A DNA stretch of 64,000 bases from contig DDVS01000001.1 in the NCBI GenBank assembly GCA_002345565.1, positions 916,181 to 980,180 on the forward strand, given 5' to 3'. This stretch comes from Flavobacteriales bacterium UBA2306 (GTDB taxonomy: Bacteria > Bacteroidota > Bacteroidia > Flavobacteriales > Weeksellaceae). The position numbers and the translations under genes were made by a program. Positions 43,557 to 52,354 of the stretch are shown here, one piece after another; position 1 is the first letter of the stretch; each line of letters opens with the position of its first letter. The notes under the pieces are model-generated. The model worked only from the letters and a program-made list of their open reading frames with translations. It searched no databases and was not told the origin of the DNA.

Positions 43557-44726
43557 TTAATTTTCTGTTAAAACTTTCTTTTTCTCATCAATTGTTTTCA
43601 AAGTTTTTTCTAAAGCATTGATAAACAAATCGGATTCTTTTTCAGAAATATTGAGCGCTGGCAAAATCCGCAGAACGTTTTTATCATTAGCATTTCCGGT
43701 GAAAATAAAATGCTCAAACAACAATTCTTTCCTGACATCTACACAAGCTTGGTCGAGCTCAATCCCAATCATCAGACCGCGTCTTTTGATATTTTGGATG
43801 TGAGGGAAATTTTTAATTTTTTCTTCGATGTATCTTCCGATTTTTTCGGAATTTTCGATTAAACTATCTTTTTCGATCACTTCCAACACCGCTAATCCGG
43901 CAACACAAGCGAGATGATTTCCGCCAAATGTTGTTCCCAACAATCCGTAACTCGCTTGGAATTTTGGACTAATCAAAACACCACCAATCGGAAAACCATT
44001 TCCCATTCCTTTTGCAACCGTAATCAAATCCGGTTTGATGTCGAATTCCTGATGCGCAAAGAATTTCCCGGAACGTCCATAACCAGACTGAACTTCGTCT
44101 AAAATCAAAACTGCATCGTTTTCTTTACACAATTTTTCAATCGTCAAAATGAAATCTTCCGTCAACAAATTAATTCCACCAACACCTTGAATTCCTTCGA
44201 CAATCACTGCTGAAATTTCGTTTTGATTTTCCGCAAAAATCTTCTCCAATTCTTCTGAATTATTGAATTCACATTTGATGAAATTCTCCGATTCATTGAC
44301 CGGTGCTACAATTTTTGGATTGTCTGTAACCCCAACCGCAGCCGAAGTTCTTCCGTGAAATGATTCGGAAAAATGAACAACTTTCTTTTTTCCGTTATGA
44401 AATGAAGCCAGCTTCAAAGCATTTTCATTAGCTTCTGCTCCGGAATTGCACAAGAACAATGAATAATCCTCGTAACCCGATAATTCTCCCAATTTATTAG
44501 CTAATTCTTCCTGAATTTTGTTCTCCACAGAATTGGAATAAAAACTGATTTTTTCCAATTGATTTTTCAGTTTTTCAACATAATGCGGATGATTATGACC
44601 AATAGAAATCACCGCGTGACCGCCATAAAAATCGAGGTATTGCTGTCCATTTTCGTCCCAAAGAAAAGAACCTTGAGCTTTTACAGGATTGATGTTGAAA
44701 AGTGGATATACGTTGAATAAATTCAT
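43557..44726 (-). CDS. argD: Acetylornithine/succinylornithine aminotransferase
   Basis: 389 residues, class III PLP aminotransferase. LFLCNSGAEANENALKLA and the downstream VILDEVQSGYGRSGKFFAHQ bind cofactor and substrate, and the PLP Lys is in LITVAKGMGNGFPIGG. It converts N-acylglutamate semialdehyde to N-acylornithine. It lies between argC and argF' in the operon. A heptad element sits immediately 5' of its ATG and overlaps the argC stop. Confidence 0.93.
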   Translation of the reverse strand: MNLFNVYPLFNINPVKAQGSFLWDENGQQYLDFYGGHAVISIGHNHPHYVEKLKNQLEKISFYSNSVENKIQEELANKLGELSGYEDYSLFLCNSGAEANENALKLASFHNGKKKVVHFSESFHGRTSAAVGVTDNPKIVAPVNESENFIKCEFNNSEELEKIFAENQNEISAVIVEGIQGVGGINLLTEDFILTIEKLCKENDAVLILDEVQSGYGRSGKFFAHQEFDIKPDLITVAKGMGNGFPIGGVLISPKFQASYGLLGTTFGGNHLACVAGLAVLEVIEKDSLIENSEKIGRYIEEKIKNFPHIQNIKRRGLMIGIELDQACVDVRKELLFEHFIFTGNANDKNVLRILPALNISEKESDLFINALEKTLKTIDEKKKVLTEN

Positions 44727-44730
44727 TTTA

Positions 44731-44765
44731 GTTTATTGTTGTTGGTTGATTGTTGAGAGTTTTAA
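44731..44765. repeat. Heptad element, CAAC type, 5 units
   Basis: Plus-strand GTTTATT, GTTGTTG, GTTGATT, GTTGAGA and GTTTTAA, in one register. It overlaps the argC stop codon and ends 4 bases before the argD ATG. Confidence 0.6.
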
Positions 44766-45727
44766 AATGCTAACGATTTTAAATTTAAACCTAAATTTTG
44801 CTCCCAACCTTTTGCGATATTCATATTTTGAACAGCTTGTCCGGATGCGCCTTTCAAAAGGTTATCAATCGCGGAATGAACTGCTATTTTGTTTCCTTGT
44901 TTTTCGATTTGGATGACACAGAAATTGGTATTAATAACTTGTTTCATATCAATCGATTTTTCTAAAACTTTCACAAAAGGCGAATCTTTGTAAAAGTCTT
45001 TATATAATTCGTCAATTTTTTCCAATTCCAAATCACATCCGATAATAGAACTTGTGAAAATTCCTCTCGCAAAATCGCCTCGCCAAGGAACAAAATTGAG
45101 TTCTACTTCCTCATTATTCAGCGAATTGACTTGTTTCAAAATCTCATCAACGTGCTGATGATTCAGAGTTTTGTAAGCCGAAATGTTATCATTTCTCCAA
45201 GTGAAATGCGTTGTCGGTTGCAAAGATTGTCCAGCTCCAGTTGAACCTGTAATTCCTGTTGTGTAAATATCTTTCAACAGATTTTCTTTTGCTAAAGGCA
45301 ATAACGCCAACTGAATCGCAGTCGCAAAACATCCGGGATTGGCAATACTTTTCGATTCCTTAATTTCATTGAAATAAATTTCCGACAAACCGTAGATGAA
45401 ATTTCTGTTTTTAAATTGTCCTGCCAATCGGAAATCGTTTCCTAAATCAATAATCAAAGTTTCATCTGACACCGAATTGTCATTCAGCCAATTCTGACTT
45501 TCTTTGTGAGGAAGGCAAAGAAAAAGAATATCAACCGGACGCAATGTATTTTCTAAAACCAAATCGCAAACGGAATCTAAATCCGGATACAAATCCGAAA
45601 TCTTAACGCCGGAATTGGAACGACTGTACAAAAATTTTAATTCTATATTCGGATGAAAAGCCAGCAATCGAACAAGTTCGCTTCCTGTGTAACCGTTGGC
45701 ACCGATGATTCCGACTGATTTTTTCAT
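44762..45727 (-). CDS. argC: N-acyl-gamma-glutamyl-phosphate reductase
   Basis: 321 residues. The NADP-binding start is VGIIGANGYTGSELVRLL, and the catalytic Cys is in SIANPGCFATAIQLALLPL. The family-typical FVPWRGDFARGIFTS is near the C-terminal third. It reduces acylglutamyl phosphate to the semialdehyde. A 233-bp spacer with two dispersed repeats separates it from argG. Confidence 0.95.
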   Translation of the reverse strand: MKKSVGIIGANGYTGSELVRLLAFHPNIELKFLYSRSNSGVKISDLYPDLDSVCDLVLENTLRPVDILFLCLPHKESQNWLNDNSVSDETLIIDLGNDFRLAGQFKNRNFIYGLSEIYFNEIKESKSIANPGCFATAIQLALLPLAKENLLKDIYTTGITGSTGAGQSLQPTTHFTWRNDNISAYKTLNHQHVDEILKQVNSLNNEEVELNFVPWRGDFARGIFTSSIIGCDLELEKIDELYKDFYKDSPFVKVLEKSIDMKQVINTNFCVIQIEKQGNKIAVHSAIDNLLKGASGQAVQNMNIAKGWEQNLGLNLKSLAF

Positions 45728-45747
45728 TTTTACTTTTTAATATTTTT

Positions 45748-45824
45748 AACGCAAAGAGCGCAAAGATTTTTTTATTTTTATTGAAAATATTTTAAGTTCG
45801 CAAAGTCGCTTACGCTCAGCAAAA
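45748..45824. repeat. CGCAAAG dispersed repeat, copy 3
   Basis: AACGCAAAGAGCGCAAAGA, an AT-rich core with ATTGAAAATATTTTAAG, then TTCGCAAAGTCGCTTACGCT and CAGCAAAAG, upstream of argC. Confidence 0.7.
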
Positions 45825-45843
45825 GTTTATTAAACATTGAATC

Positions 45844-45957
45844 ACTCGCAGCCCGGCTTGAGCGGAAATCCTTTTTTGCTTGTACTTAAAGTCTACTTAA
45901 ACTGAAATCGTCTGCAAAAAAGATTGGGAGCGGAAGACGGATTAAGCTGCCCAAATT
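45844..45957. repeat. GGAAATCC/GGAAAGC dispersed repeat, copy 2
   Basis: Starts ACTCGCAGCCCGGCTTGAGC, continues GGAAATCCTTTTTTGC, has a private loop, then GCAAAAAAGATTGGGAGCGG and ends AAGCTGCCCAAATTATT just before the argG stop. It has the same ends as 12580-12706. Confidence 0.65.
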
Positions 45958-45960
45958 ATT

Positions 45961-47154
45961 CTAATTCAGTTTATTGACCTGATGATAGATGTTGAGCGAG
46001 TTGCTGAGGATTTTGGTAAAACCTTTCACATCTTCCCCGCTCCACGCGAGATTTTTTTCACCATAACTTCCGAATTTTGAAGACATCAAATCGTTGTCAG
46101 ACTCGATTCCGTTCAAAATGAAACGATACGGATGAAGTGTGATGAAAACTTTTCCGTTAACTGTCTTCTGAGAATCCTGTAAAAACGATTCGATATTTCT
46201 CATTACCGGGTCAAGGAAAAGTGCCTCGTGAAGCCAGTTACCGTACCAATCTGACAATTGCGATTTTATTGTCTGCTGATATTTTGACAAGGTATGTTTC
46301 TCCAGCAAATGATGCGCTTTGATGATGATTGACGCCGCCGCAGCTTCGAAACCAACACGGCCTTTAATACCAACAATCGTGTCTCCAACGTGGATATCAC
46401 GACCGATTCCGTAAGGTGAAGCCAATTCTTCAATCTTCTGAATCGCCAAAACCGGATGTGAAAACGTCTCGCCGTTCACAGAAAATAGCTCTCCATTTTT
46501 AAATTCGATTTCCAATTGAGAAGGTTCTGTTTTCTCAATTTGCGACGGAAATGCTTCTTCAGGAAGGTAATTCTGCGAAGTCAAAGTTTCTTTTCCACCT
46601 ACTGAAGTTCCCCAAAGTCCTTTATTAATCGAATATTTTGCTTTGTCAAAATCCATTTCGTAATTATGATTTTTCAAGAATTGAATTTCATCTTCACGCG
46701 ACAAACTCAAATCACGAATTGGTGTGATGATTTCGATTTTCGGGCACATTACTTGGAAAATCAAATCAAAACGAACTTGGTCATTTCCCGCACCTGTGCT
46801 TCCGTGCGCAATCGCATCTGCTCCGATTTCCAAAGCTGCTTCCGCAATTGTCTGTGCCTGAATCGTTCTTTCCGCACTCACAGACAAGGGATAAGTATTG
46901 TTTTTCAGAACGTTACCGAAAATCAAATATTTAACACAATCATTATAATATTTCTCCGAAGCATCAACAAACCTGTAAGAAGCCACGCCTAATTTTTCCG
47001 CTTTTTCTTTAAGCAAAACTTCATCATTTTTATCAAAACCGCCTGTATTAATCGTGACTGCGTGAACTTCGTAACCCAAAGTTTCACTTAGATATTTTGC
47101 GCAATAAGAAGTATCCAAACCTCCGCTAAATGCCAAAACTAATTTCTTACTCAT
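45961..47154 (-). CDS. argG: Argininosuccinate synthase
   Basis: 397 residues. The N-type ATP pyrophosphatase P-loop is LAFSGGLDTSYCAKYL. GSTGAGNDQVRFD and the later YSINKGLWGTSVGGKE are family hallmarks. It joins citrulline and aspartate. It overlaps the GNAT gene upstream by 8 bases, showing that the operon begins with that gene. The order argG-argC-argD-argF'-argB-argE-argH is the flavobacterial arrangement. Confidence 0.96.
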   Translation of the reverse strand: MSKKLVLAFSGGLDTSYCAKYLSETLGYEVHAVTINTGGFDKNDEVLLKEKAEKLGVASYRFVDASEKYYNDCVKYLIFGNVLKNNTYPLSVSAERTIQAQTIAEAALEIGADAIAHGSTGAGNDQVRFDLIFQVMCPKIEIITPIRDLSLSREDEIQFLKNHNYEMDFDKAKYSINKGLWGTSVGGKETLTSQNYLPEEAFPSQIEKTEPSQLEIEFKNGELFSVNGETFSHPVLAIQKIEELASPYGIGRDIHVGDTIVGIKGRVGFEAAAASIIIKAHHLLEKHTLSKYQQTIKSQLSDWYGNWLHEALFLDPVMRNIESFLQDSQKTVNGKVFITLHPYRFILNGIESDNDLMSSKFGSYGEKNLAWSGEDVKGFTKILSNSLNIYHQVNKLN

Positions 47155-47725
47155 TGTTGTTTTTTATTGATTCAAAATTTTTCTTTTTCTCTTTATTCAG
47201 ATTTTCAGGAACGAAAAGCATTGCAGTGCAAAGACAGTTTTTACGCTCTTTCATCATCAGAATATCATAATTCACGCAGTTTTTGCAACCATTCCAAAAT
47301 TGTTCATCCTGAGTCAATTCAGAATAGATAACCGGTTTATAACCCAAACTGCTGTTGATTTTCATCACCGCCATTCCTGTTGTCAATCCAAAAATTTTAG
47401 CATTGGGATATTTCTCTCGTGATAATTGGAAAATTCTTTCTTTAATCTGAGTCGCCAAACCCCTATTTCTAAATTGAGGCGAAACTATCAATCCTGAATT
47501 TGCCACATACTCTCCATTTGTCCAAGTTTCTATATAACAGAAGCCTGCCCAAGTTCCATTTTCGTCAATTGCAATAATGGAATTGCCTTCTGAGATTTTT
47601 TTGCCCAGATATTCTGAAGAACGTTTTGCGATACCTGTTCCGCGTTTTTTCGCGGAATCCTCCATTTCGTTTCTGATTTCTTCTACATAAACCAAATGTT
47701 TCTCTGAAGAAACTTCTAATTTCAT
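47147..47725 (-). CDS. GNAT N-acyltransferase, candidate first enzyme of arginine synthesis
   Basis: 192 residues. The acetyl-CoA region LIVSPQFRNRGLATQIKERI (about residues 80-100) is typical of GNAT enzymes; the C-terminus has several Cys (KNCVNYD, NCLCTAM). As the first gene of the arginine operon, with an 8-bp overlap to argG, it probably makes the N-acylglutamate that starts the pathway. No argA or argJ gene is present in the window. Whether acetyl-CoA or succinyl-CoA is used is not visible. Confidence 0.75.
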   Translation of the reverse strand: MKLEVSSEKHLVYVEEIRNEMEDSAKKRGTGIAKRSSEYLGKKISEGNSIIAIDENGTWAGFCYIETWTNGEYVANSGLIVSPQFRNRGLATQIKERIFQLSREKYPNAKIFGLTTGMAVMKINSSLGYKPVIYSELTQDEQFWNGCKNCVNYDILMMKERKNCLCTAMLFVPENLNKEKKKNFESIKNNNE

Positions 47726-47747
47726 TGATATTATCTAAATTAAGGTG

Positions 47748-47755
47748 CAAAAATA
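47748..47755 (-). promoter_or_regulatory. -7 box of the arginine operon
   Basis: TATTTTTG on the minus strand, followed by CACC, with a TTTG 21 bases upstream. The transcript would have a leader of roughly 17 bases before the GNAT ATG. Confidence 0.65.
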
Positions 47756-47926
47756 AAATTATTTTACTTTACAAAGCAAATTTTTAAGATAATTTTATCT
47801 GTTAAATTTATTTAAAGAACAAATATCATCTTTAATGTCATCAAAATTCAAATTAATTTTCTTACATTTTATATAATTTTTGTAATTTGTGAGACATTAT
47901 CAAGCCAAATTAATTACTATAAAAAT

Positions 47927-49834
47927 ATGAGAAATTATCACATTCAGAATTTACAGGATTATTTCAAGGAGTACAAAAAGTCAATCAAGAATCCTAAGAA
48001 GTTTTGGGACAAAGTAGCAGATGAAAATTTTGTGTGGTATCAGCGTTGGTCCAAAGTCGTGGATTACAATATGGAGGAAGCCAATATCAAATGGTTCAAG
48101 AATGCCAAACTTAATATCACCAAAAACTGCTTAGACAGACATCTTTCCGTAAGAGGCGACAAAACGGCGATCATCTGGGAACCCAACGACCCGAAAGAAC
48201 AAGCACAACATATCAGCTTCAACGAACTTTACGAAAGAGTAAATAAAACGGCGAATGTTCTTCGCGAAATGGGCATCCAGAAAGGCGACAGAGTTTGCAT
48301 CTATCTTCCGATGATTCCAGAATTGGCTGTTACAATGCTGGCTTGTGCTAAATTAGGAGCGGTTCATTCCGTCATCTTTGCTGGGTTTTCAGCTTCTGCT
48401 GTTTCTTCTAGAGTGAATGACTGTGAGGCGAAAATGGTCATCACTTCGGACGGAAGTTACAGAGGAAACAAAGTTCTTGATTTGAAAAGCATCGTGGATG
48501 AAGCTTTGGAAAAAACACCAACTGTAGAATCTGTTTTGGTGGTGAAAAGAACCCACAACGATGTGAAAATGAAAGAAGGTAGAGACCACTGGATGTCCGA
48601 GTATTATGACAAAGCTTCTTCAGATTTCGTAACTGTGATTATGGATGCGGAAGACCCGTTGTTTATTCTTTATACATCTGGTTCTACAGGGAAACCAAAA
48701 GGAATGCTTCACACTTGCGCAGGTTATATGGTTTATAGCGCATATACTTTCAAGAATGTTTTTAATTATAAAGAAAACGATATTTATTGGTGTACGGCGG
48801 ATATTGGTTGGATTACGGGACACTCATATATTCTTTATGGTCCTTTATTAAATGGCGCAACGACTGTCATCTTCGAAGGGATACCGACTTTTCCTGATGC
48901 GGGGAGATTCTGGGAAGTGATTGAAAAGCATAAAGTGACTCAGTTTTATACAGCTCCAACTGCGATTCGCTCTTTGGCGAAAGAAAATGTAGAATGGGTG
49001 GAGAAACACGACCTTAGTTCTTTGAAAGTCATTGGTTCTGTTGGAGAGCCTATTAATGATGAAGCCTGGCATTGGTACAACGACCACGTTGGGAAGAAGA
49101 AATGCCCCATCGTAGATACTTGGTGGCAAACTGAAACCGGAGGAATTCTGATTTCTCCAATTCCATTTGCTACGCCTACCAAACCTACTTATGCTACACT
49201 TCCATTACCTGGTGTTCAACCGGTTTTGATGGATGACAAGCGTAACGAAATCACAGGAAATCAAGTAACTGGAAATCTTTGCATCCGTTTTCCCTGGCCA
49301 GGAATTGCGAGAACGATTTGGGGAGACCATCAGCGTTATAAGGAAACTTATTTCTCGGCTTTCCCTGGGAAATATTTTACGGGAGATGGCGCTTTGAGAG
49401 ACGAGGTTGGCTATTACAGAATCACAGGACGTGTGGATGATGTCATCATCGTTTCTGGTCATAATCTAGGAACTGCACCTATTGAGGATAGCATCAACGA
49501 ACATCCAGCAGTAGCAGAATCTGCAATTGTGGGTTATCCGCACGACGTTAAAGGAAATGCCTTGTATGGTTTTGTAATTCTCAAAGAATCTGGTGAAGAA
49601 AGAAATAAAGAAAATCTGACAAAAGAAATTAACCAATTGATTTCTGACCAGATTGGGCCGATTGCAAAATTGGATAAAATACAATTCGTATCTGGGCTTC
49701 CTAAAACACGCTCCGGGAAAATTATGCGTAGAATTTTGAGAAAGATTGCGGAAGGCGATTTCAGTAATTTCGGAGACACCTCTACTCTTCTCAATCCAGA
49801 GATTGTAGAAGAAATCAAAGATGAAAGAGTTTAA
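47927..49834 (+). CDS. acs: Acetyl-CoA synthetase
   Basis: 635 residues, adenylate-forming family. The phosphate loop is YTSGSTGKPKGMLHT, and WWQTETGGILISPIP contributes the acetate pocket. The C-terminal KTRSGKIMRRILRKIA carries the catalytic Lys subject to acetylation. It activates acetate in the cytoplasm. It is divergent from the arginine operon. No separate regulator is linked. Confidence 0.96.
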   Translation: MRNYHIQNLQDYFKEYKKSIKNPKKFWDKVADENFVWYQRWSKVVDYNMEEANIKWFKNAKLNITKNCLDRHLSVRGDKTAIIWEPNDPKEQAQHISFNELYERVNKTANVLREMGIQKGDRVCIYLPMIPELAVTMLACAKLGAVHSVIFAGFSASAVSSRVNDCEAKMVITSDGSYRGNKVLDLKSIVDEALEKTPTVESVLVVKRTHNDVKMKEGRDHWMSEYYDKASSDFVTVIMDAEDPLFILYTSGSTGKPKGMLHTCAGYMVYSAYTFKNVFNYKENDIYWCTADIGWITGHSYILYGPLLNGATTVIFEGIPTFPDAGRFWEVIEKHKVTQFYTAPTAIRSLAKENVEWVEKHDLSSLKVIGSVGEPINDEAWHWYNDHVGKKKCPIVDTWWQTETGGILISPIPFATPTKPTYATLPLPGVQPVLMDDKRNEITGNQVTGNLCIRFPWPGIARTIWGDHQRYKETYFSAFPGKYFTGDGALRDEVGYYRITGRVDDVIIVSGHNLGTAPIEDSINEHPAVAESAIVGYPHDVKGNALYGFVILKESGEERNKENLTKEINQLISDQIGPIAKLDKIQFVSGLPKTRSGKIMRRILRKIAEGDFSNFGDTSTLLNPEIVEEIKDERV

Positions 49835-49854
49835 AATTTGATTCCCATTGATAA

Positions 49855-49882
49855 AAAAACCTTGATATAGCGAGGTTTTTTT
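49855..49882. terminator. Terminator between acs and namZ
   Basis: AAAAACCTTG pairs with CGAGGTTTTT around a 6-nt loop, with A and T runs on either side. Convergent genes share it. Confidence 0.8.
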
Positions 49883-51077
49883 AGTTGGGATAAAGTATGT
49901 ATTTCTGTCTTATTTTTTCAAAATCAAGAAGATCTTTTTTCCAGCTGTCTCTGATTTGTTTTTCGGATTTTCCGCTAATGATTTGTTTTCTGAGTTCATC
50001 GCTTCCTGCCAATTTATCAAAGAACAGATTTTTCAAAAAGAAGTCTTGTTGAGAATTTTTATAATTCTGATAAGCTTTCAAAAGCCAGGAGAGATTCAAT
50101 TCTCTTAAGTCTTGAGAATATGAGCTTAGATTTTCGCCATAGCATAATTTTCCGTTTAGGAAAGGATCTTTTGCACCTTCAGTTGGTTTTGGAGTAAATT
50201 GGTATTGCAAATCTTTTGTCCAGGGCGATCCGTAAATCTGGAAAGGTAAATCTGTTCCGCGCCCCACAGAAACCTGGGTTCCTTCAAAAAAGCAAAGGCT
50301 TGGATAGAGCTTGATCGATTGGTCATTTGGAAGATTCGGCGATGGTTTGTCGGAAACGCCATATCGTTTTTGCTTGTGATAATTCAGCATAGGAATCAGA
50401 GTGTATTTGGCTTGGATACTGTTTTTTAGCCACTGTTCACCGTTAACCATTTTCCCGTATTCGCCAATTGTTAAACCATAAACAACAGGAACATTATGAA
50501 GCCCGACAAAGCTTTTCCATTGATTTTTCATCGTTGGTCCGTCTGTGTAGCCATCGTGAGGATTTGGCCTGTCCAGAACAATCACTTCAACATTATTTTC
50601 TGCAGCAGCTTCCATTATATAAGACAAAGTAGAAATGTAAGTATAGAATCTGACGCCCACATCCTGAATATCAAAAAGGATGATATCCGCATCTTTCAGA
50701 TATTCTGCTTTGGGCTTTTTGTTATCTCCATAAAGAGAAACAATGGGCAAACCAGTTTTACTGTCTGTTCCATTTTTAACATGTTCTCCTGCATCTGCTG
50801 TTCCTCGGAAACCGTGTTCTGGAGCAAAAATGGATTTAATTTTAATATTATTTTCAACTAAAAAATCAACCAAATGTTTTTTACTTTTCAGAAGACTGGT
50901 TTGATTAGCTGCGACTATTACATTTTTATTTTTAAGTAACGGAAGATATAATTCTGGTCTGTCTGCTGCCGTTTTAAAACAATCGGATGCGCTATTCTGA
51001 GTTTTAAAAAAAGAGATTGAACTAAAATAAATTAGCAGGATAAAAACTAAAGTTTTATTTTTGAAGTTTAATAGCAT
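49881..51077 (-). CDS. namZ: DUF1343 / NamZ-type exo-beta-N-acetylmuramidase
   Basis: 398 residues from the ATG at 51077 (MLLNFKNKTLVFILLIYFSS), chosen for the signal peptide; the frame is open further but would enter the divergent gene. The family hallmarks are IKSIFAPEHGFRGTADAGEHV, GLPIVSLYGD, DIILFDIQDVGVRFYTYISTL and VLDRPNPHDG. DUF1343 proteins such as NamZ release terminal MurNAc from peptidoglycan fragments. It acts in the periplasm and probably feeds cell-wall recycling. The start lies within 5 bases of the divergent permease start. Confidence 0.88.
   Translation of the reverse strand: MLLNFKNKTLVFILLIYFSSISFFKTQNSASDCFKTAADRPELYLPLLKNKNVIVAANQTSLLKSKKHLVDFLVENNIKIKSIFAPEHGFRGTADAGEHVKNGTDSKTGLPIVSLYGDNKKPKAEYLKDADIILFDIQDVGVRFYTYISTLSYIMEAAAENNVEVIVLDRPNPHDGYTDGPTMKNQWKSFVGLHNVPVVYGLTIGEYGKMVNGEQWLKNSIQAKYTLIPMLNYHKQKRYGVSDKPSPNLPNDQSIKLYPSLCFFEGTQVSVGRGTDLPFQIYGSPWTKDLQYQFTPKPTEGAKDPFLNGKLCYGENLSSYSQDLRELNLSWLLKAYQNYKNSQQDFFLKNLFFDKLAGSDELRKQIISGKSEKQIRDSWKKDLLDFEKIRQKYILYPN
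51056..51063 (+). promoter_or_regulatory. -7 box for the permease, inside namZ
   Basis: TATTTTTG lies within the namZ reading frame and ends 18 bases before the permease TTG at 51082. Confidence 0.5.
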
Positions 51078-51081
51078 TGAT

Positions 51082-52311
51082 TTGAATTTTCCGTTATATT
51101 TCTCAAAAAAGATCGCGTTTTCCAAAGATAACAAAAATAATCTCTCCAAGGTGATTGTATATATCGGGCGACTTTCTGTTGCTTTGGGAATCATTGTTTC
51201 ACTCATCACAATTTCTACCGGTATTGGTTCTAAAAAAGCCATAGAAGATAGAATTTCTAATTTCAGTGGCGATATTTCCGTAAGATCTACTCGCTCCAAC
51301 TCTTCTTACAATTCTTCTGTTTTGGATACAAAAGGTTTGGATACAAAACAGATTCTTTCTCTGGAAGGTGTTGCCGGTTTACAATCTTACGCCTCTGTAA
51401 GTGGCATTCTGCGTACCGAAAATAATTTTGCCGGGGTTATCCTGAAAGGTGTTGGAAAAGATTTTGATAAAGAACGATTCCAACCATTCATGATTTCGGG
51501 ATCTATTCCGGATTACAACGAAGATGGTTACAACAATGAAATTATTTTGTCCGAAAAGATTGCCAATGATCTTTCTCTGAAAGCCAGTGACAGCATTGTT
51601 GCCATCTTTTCTAAGGAAGATCAGAAACCGATTTACAGAAAATTTATAATTAAAGGAATTTACAAAACGGATATTAAACTTGTGGATGATCTTTACATGA
51701 TTGGCGACATCAATCATGTCCGCAAGGTGATGAATATGACTGATAAAGAAGTGGGCGGACTGGATATTTTCCTGAAAGATACAGACGATATAGATTCTGT
51801 TTTTTCACAAATCGAAAAATATATCGGCTATAAAAATTATGCAGAAAAAGTAACCGAAAAATATCCTCAAATCCTGGATTGGGTTAATATATTTAACCAG
51901 AATATCTCTTTGATCATCACCATTATGCTGCTGGTAGTCGTCATTAATATTGTAATGGTTTTACTGATTTTGATTATCGAGAGAACCAACTCTATTGGTC
52001 TTCTTAAAACATTTGGTGCATCAAACGGTCAAATCCGCTCGATATTTATTAATTATACCTTAATGATTATGATTCCCGGACTTTTGGCAGGAAATGTGAT
52101 AGGAATAGGACTATTGCTTATTCAGAAATATACCGGAATCATTAAATTAGACCCTGAAAATTATTTCATCAGCACTGTACCTGTAGATCTCAATCCTTTG
52201 TATATTATTTCAGTTTCTGTTGGAATTTTTATTGTTTCCGGGATTGCGATGATTCTTCCGAGTTATTTAATCAGTAAAATATCACCTGTAAAATCAATTA
52301 AGTATAGCTAA
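51082..52311 (+). CDS. ABC transporter permease, LolC/FtsX-like
   Basis: 409 residues if the TTG at 51082 is used (MNFPLYFSKKIAF); another TTG is at 51061, but it lies in the -7 box. One N-terminal helix (VIVYIGRLSVALGIIVSLITIS) is followed by a periplasmic MacB/PCD-like domain (about 60-260) and three C-terminal helices. This is the LolC/E-MacB-FtsX topology, in which the permease extracts lipoproteins or exports peptides. No ATPase gene is adjacent. The LLKTFGASNGQIRSIF coupling segment is typical. Confidence 0.88.
   Translation: MNFPLYFSKKIAFSKDNKNNLSKVIVYIGRLSVALGIIVSLITISTGIGSKKAIEDRISNFSGDISVRSTRSNSSYNSSVLDTKGLDTKQILSLEGVAGLQSYASVSGILRTENNFAGVILKGVGKDFDKERFQPFMISGSIPDYNEDGYNNEIILSEKIANDLSLKASDSIVAIFSKEDQKPIYRKFIIKGIYKTDIKLVDDLYMIGDINHVRKVMNMTDKEVGGLDIFLKDTDDIDSVFSQIEKYIGYKNYAEKVTEKYPQILDWVNIFNQNISLIITIMLLVVVINIVMVLLILIIERTNSIGLLKTFGASNGQIRSIFINYTLMIMIPGLLAGNVIGIGLLLIQKYTGIIKLDPENYFISTVPVDLNPLYIISVSVGIFIVSGIAMILPSYLISKISPVKSIKYS
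51123..51139 (-). promoter_or_regulatory. Two tandem -7 boxes for namZ, inside the permease
   Basis: On the minus strand TATTTTTG (51139-51132) and TATCTTTG (51130-51123) both match TAnnTTTG and lie about 45-55 bases upstream of the namZ ATG, within the permease coding region. Confidence 0.5.
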
Positions 52312-52354
52312 ATATAAAAGATAAAAATCATTAATATTTATCAATTATCAAAAT

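Noticed and set aside
51078..51299. N-terminal 74-residue extension of NamZ
   Set aside because: It overlaps the divergent permease gene, and the signal peptide begins at 51077.
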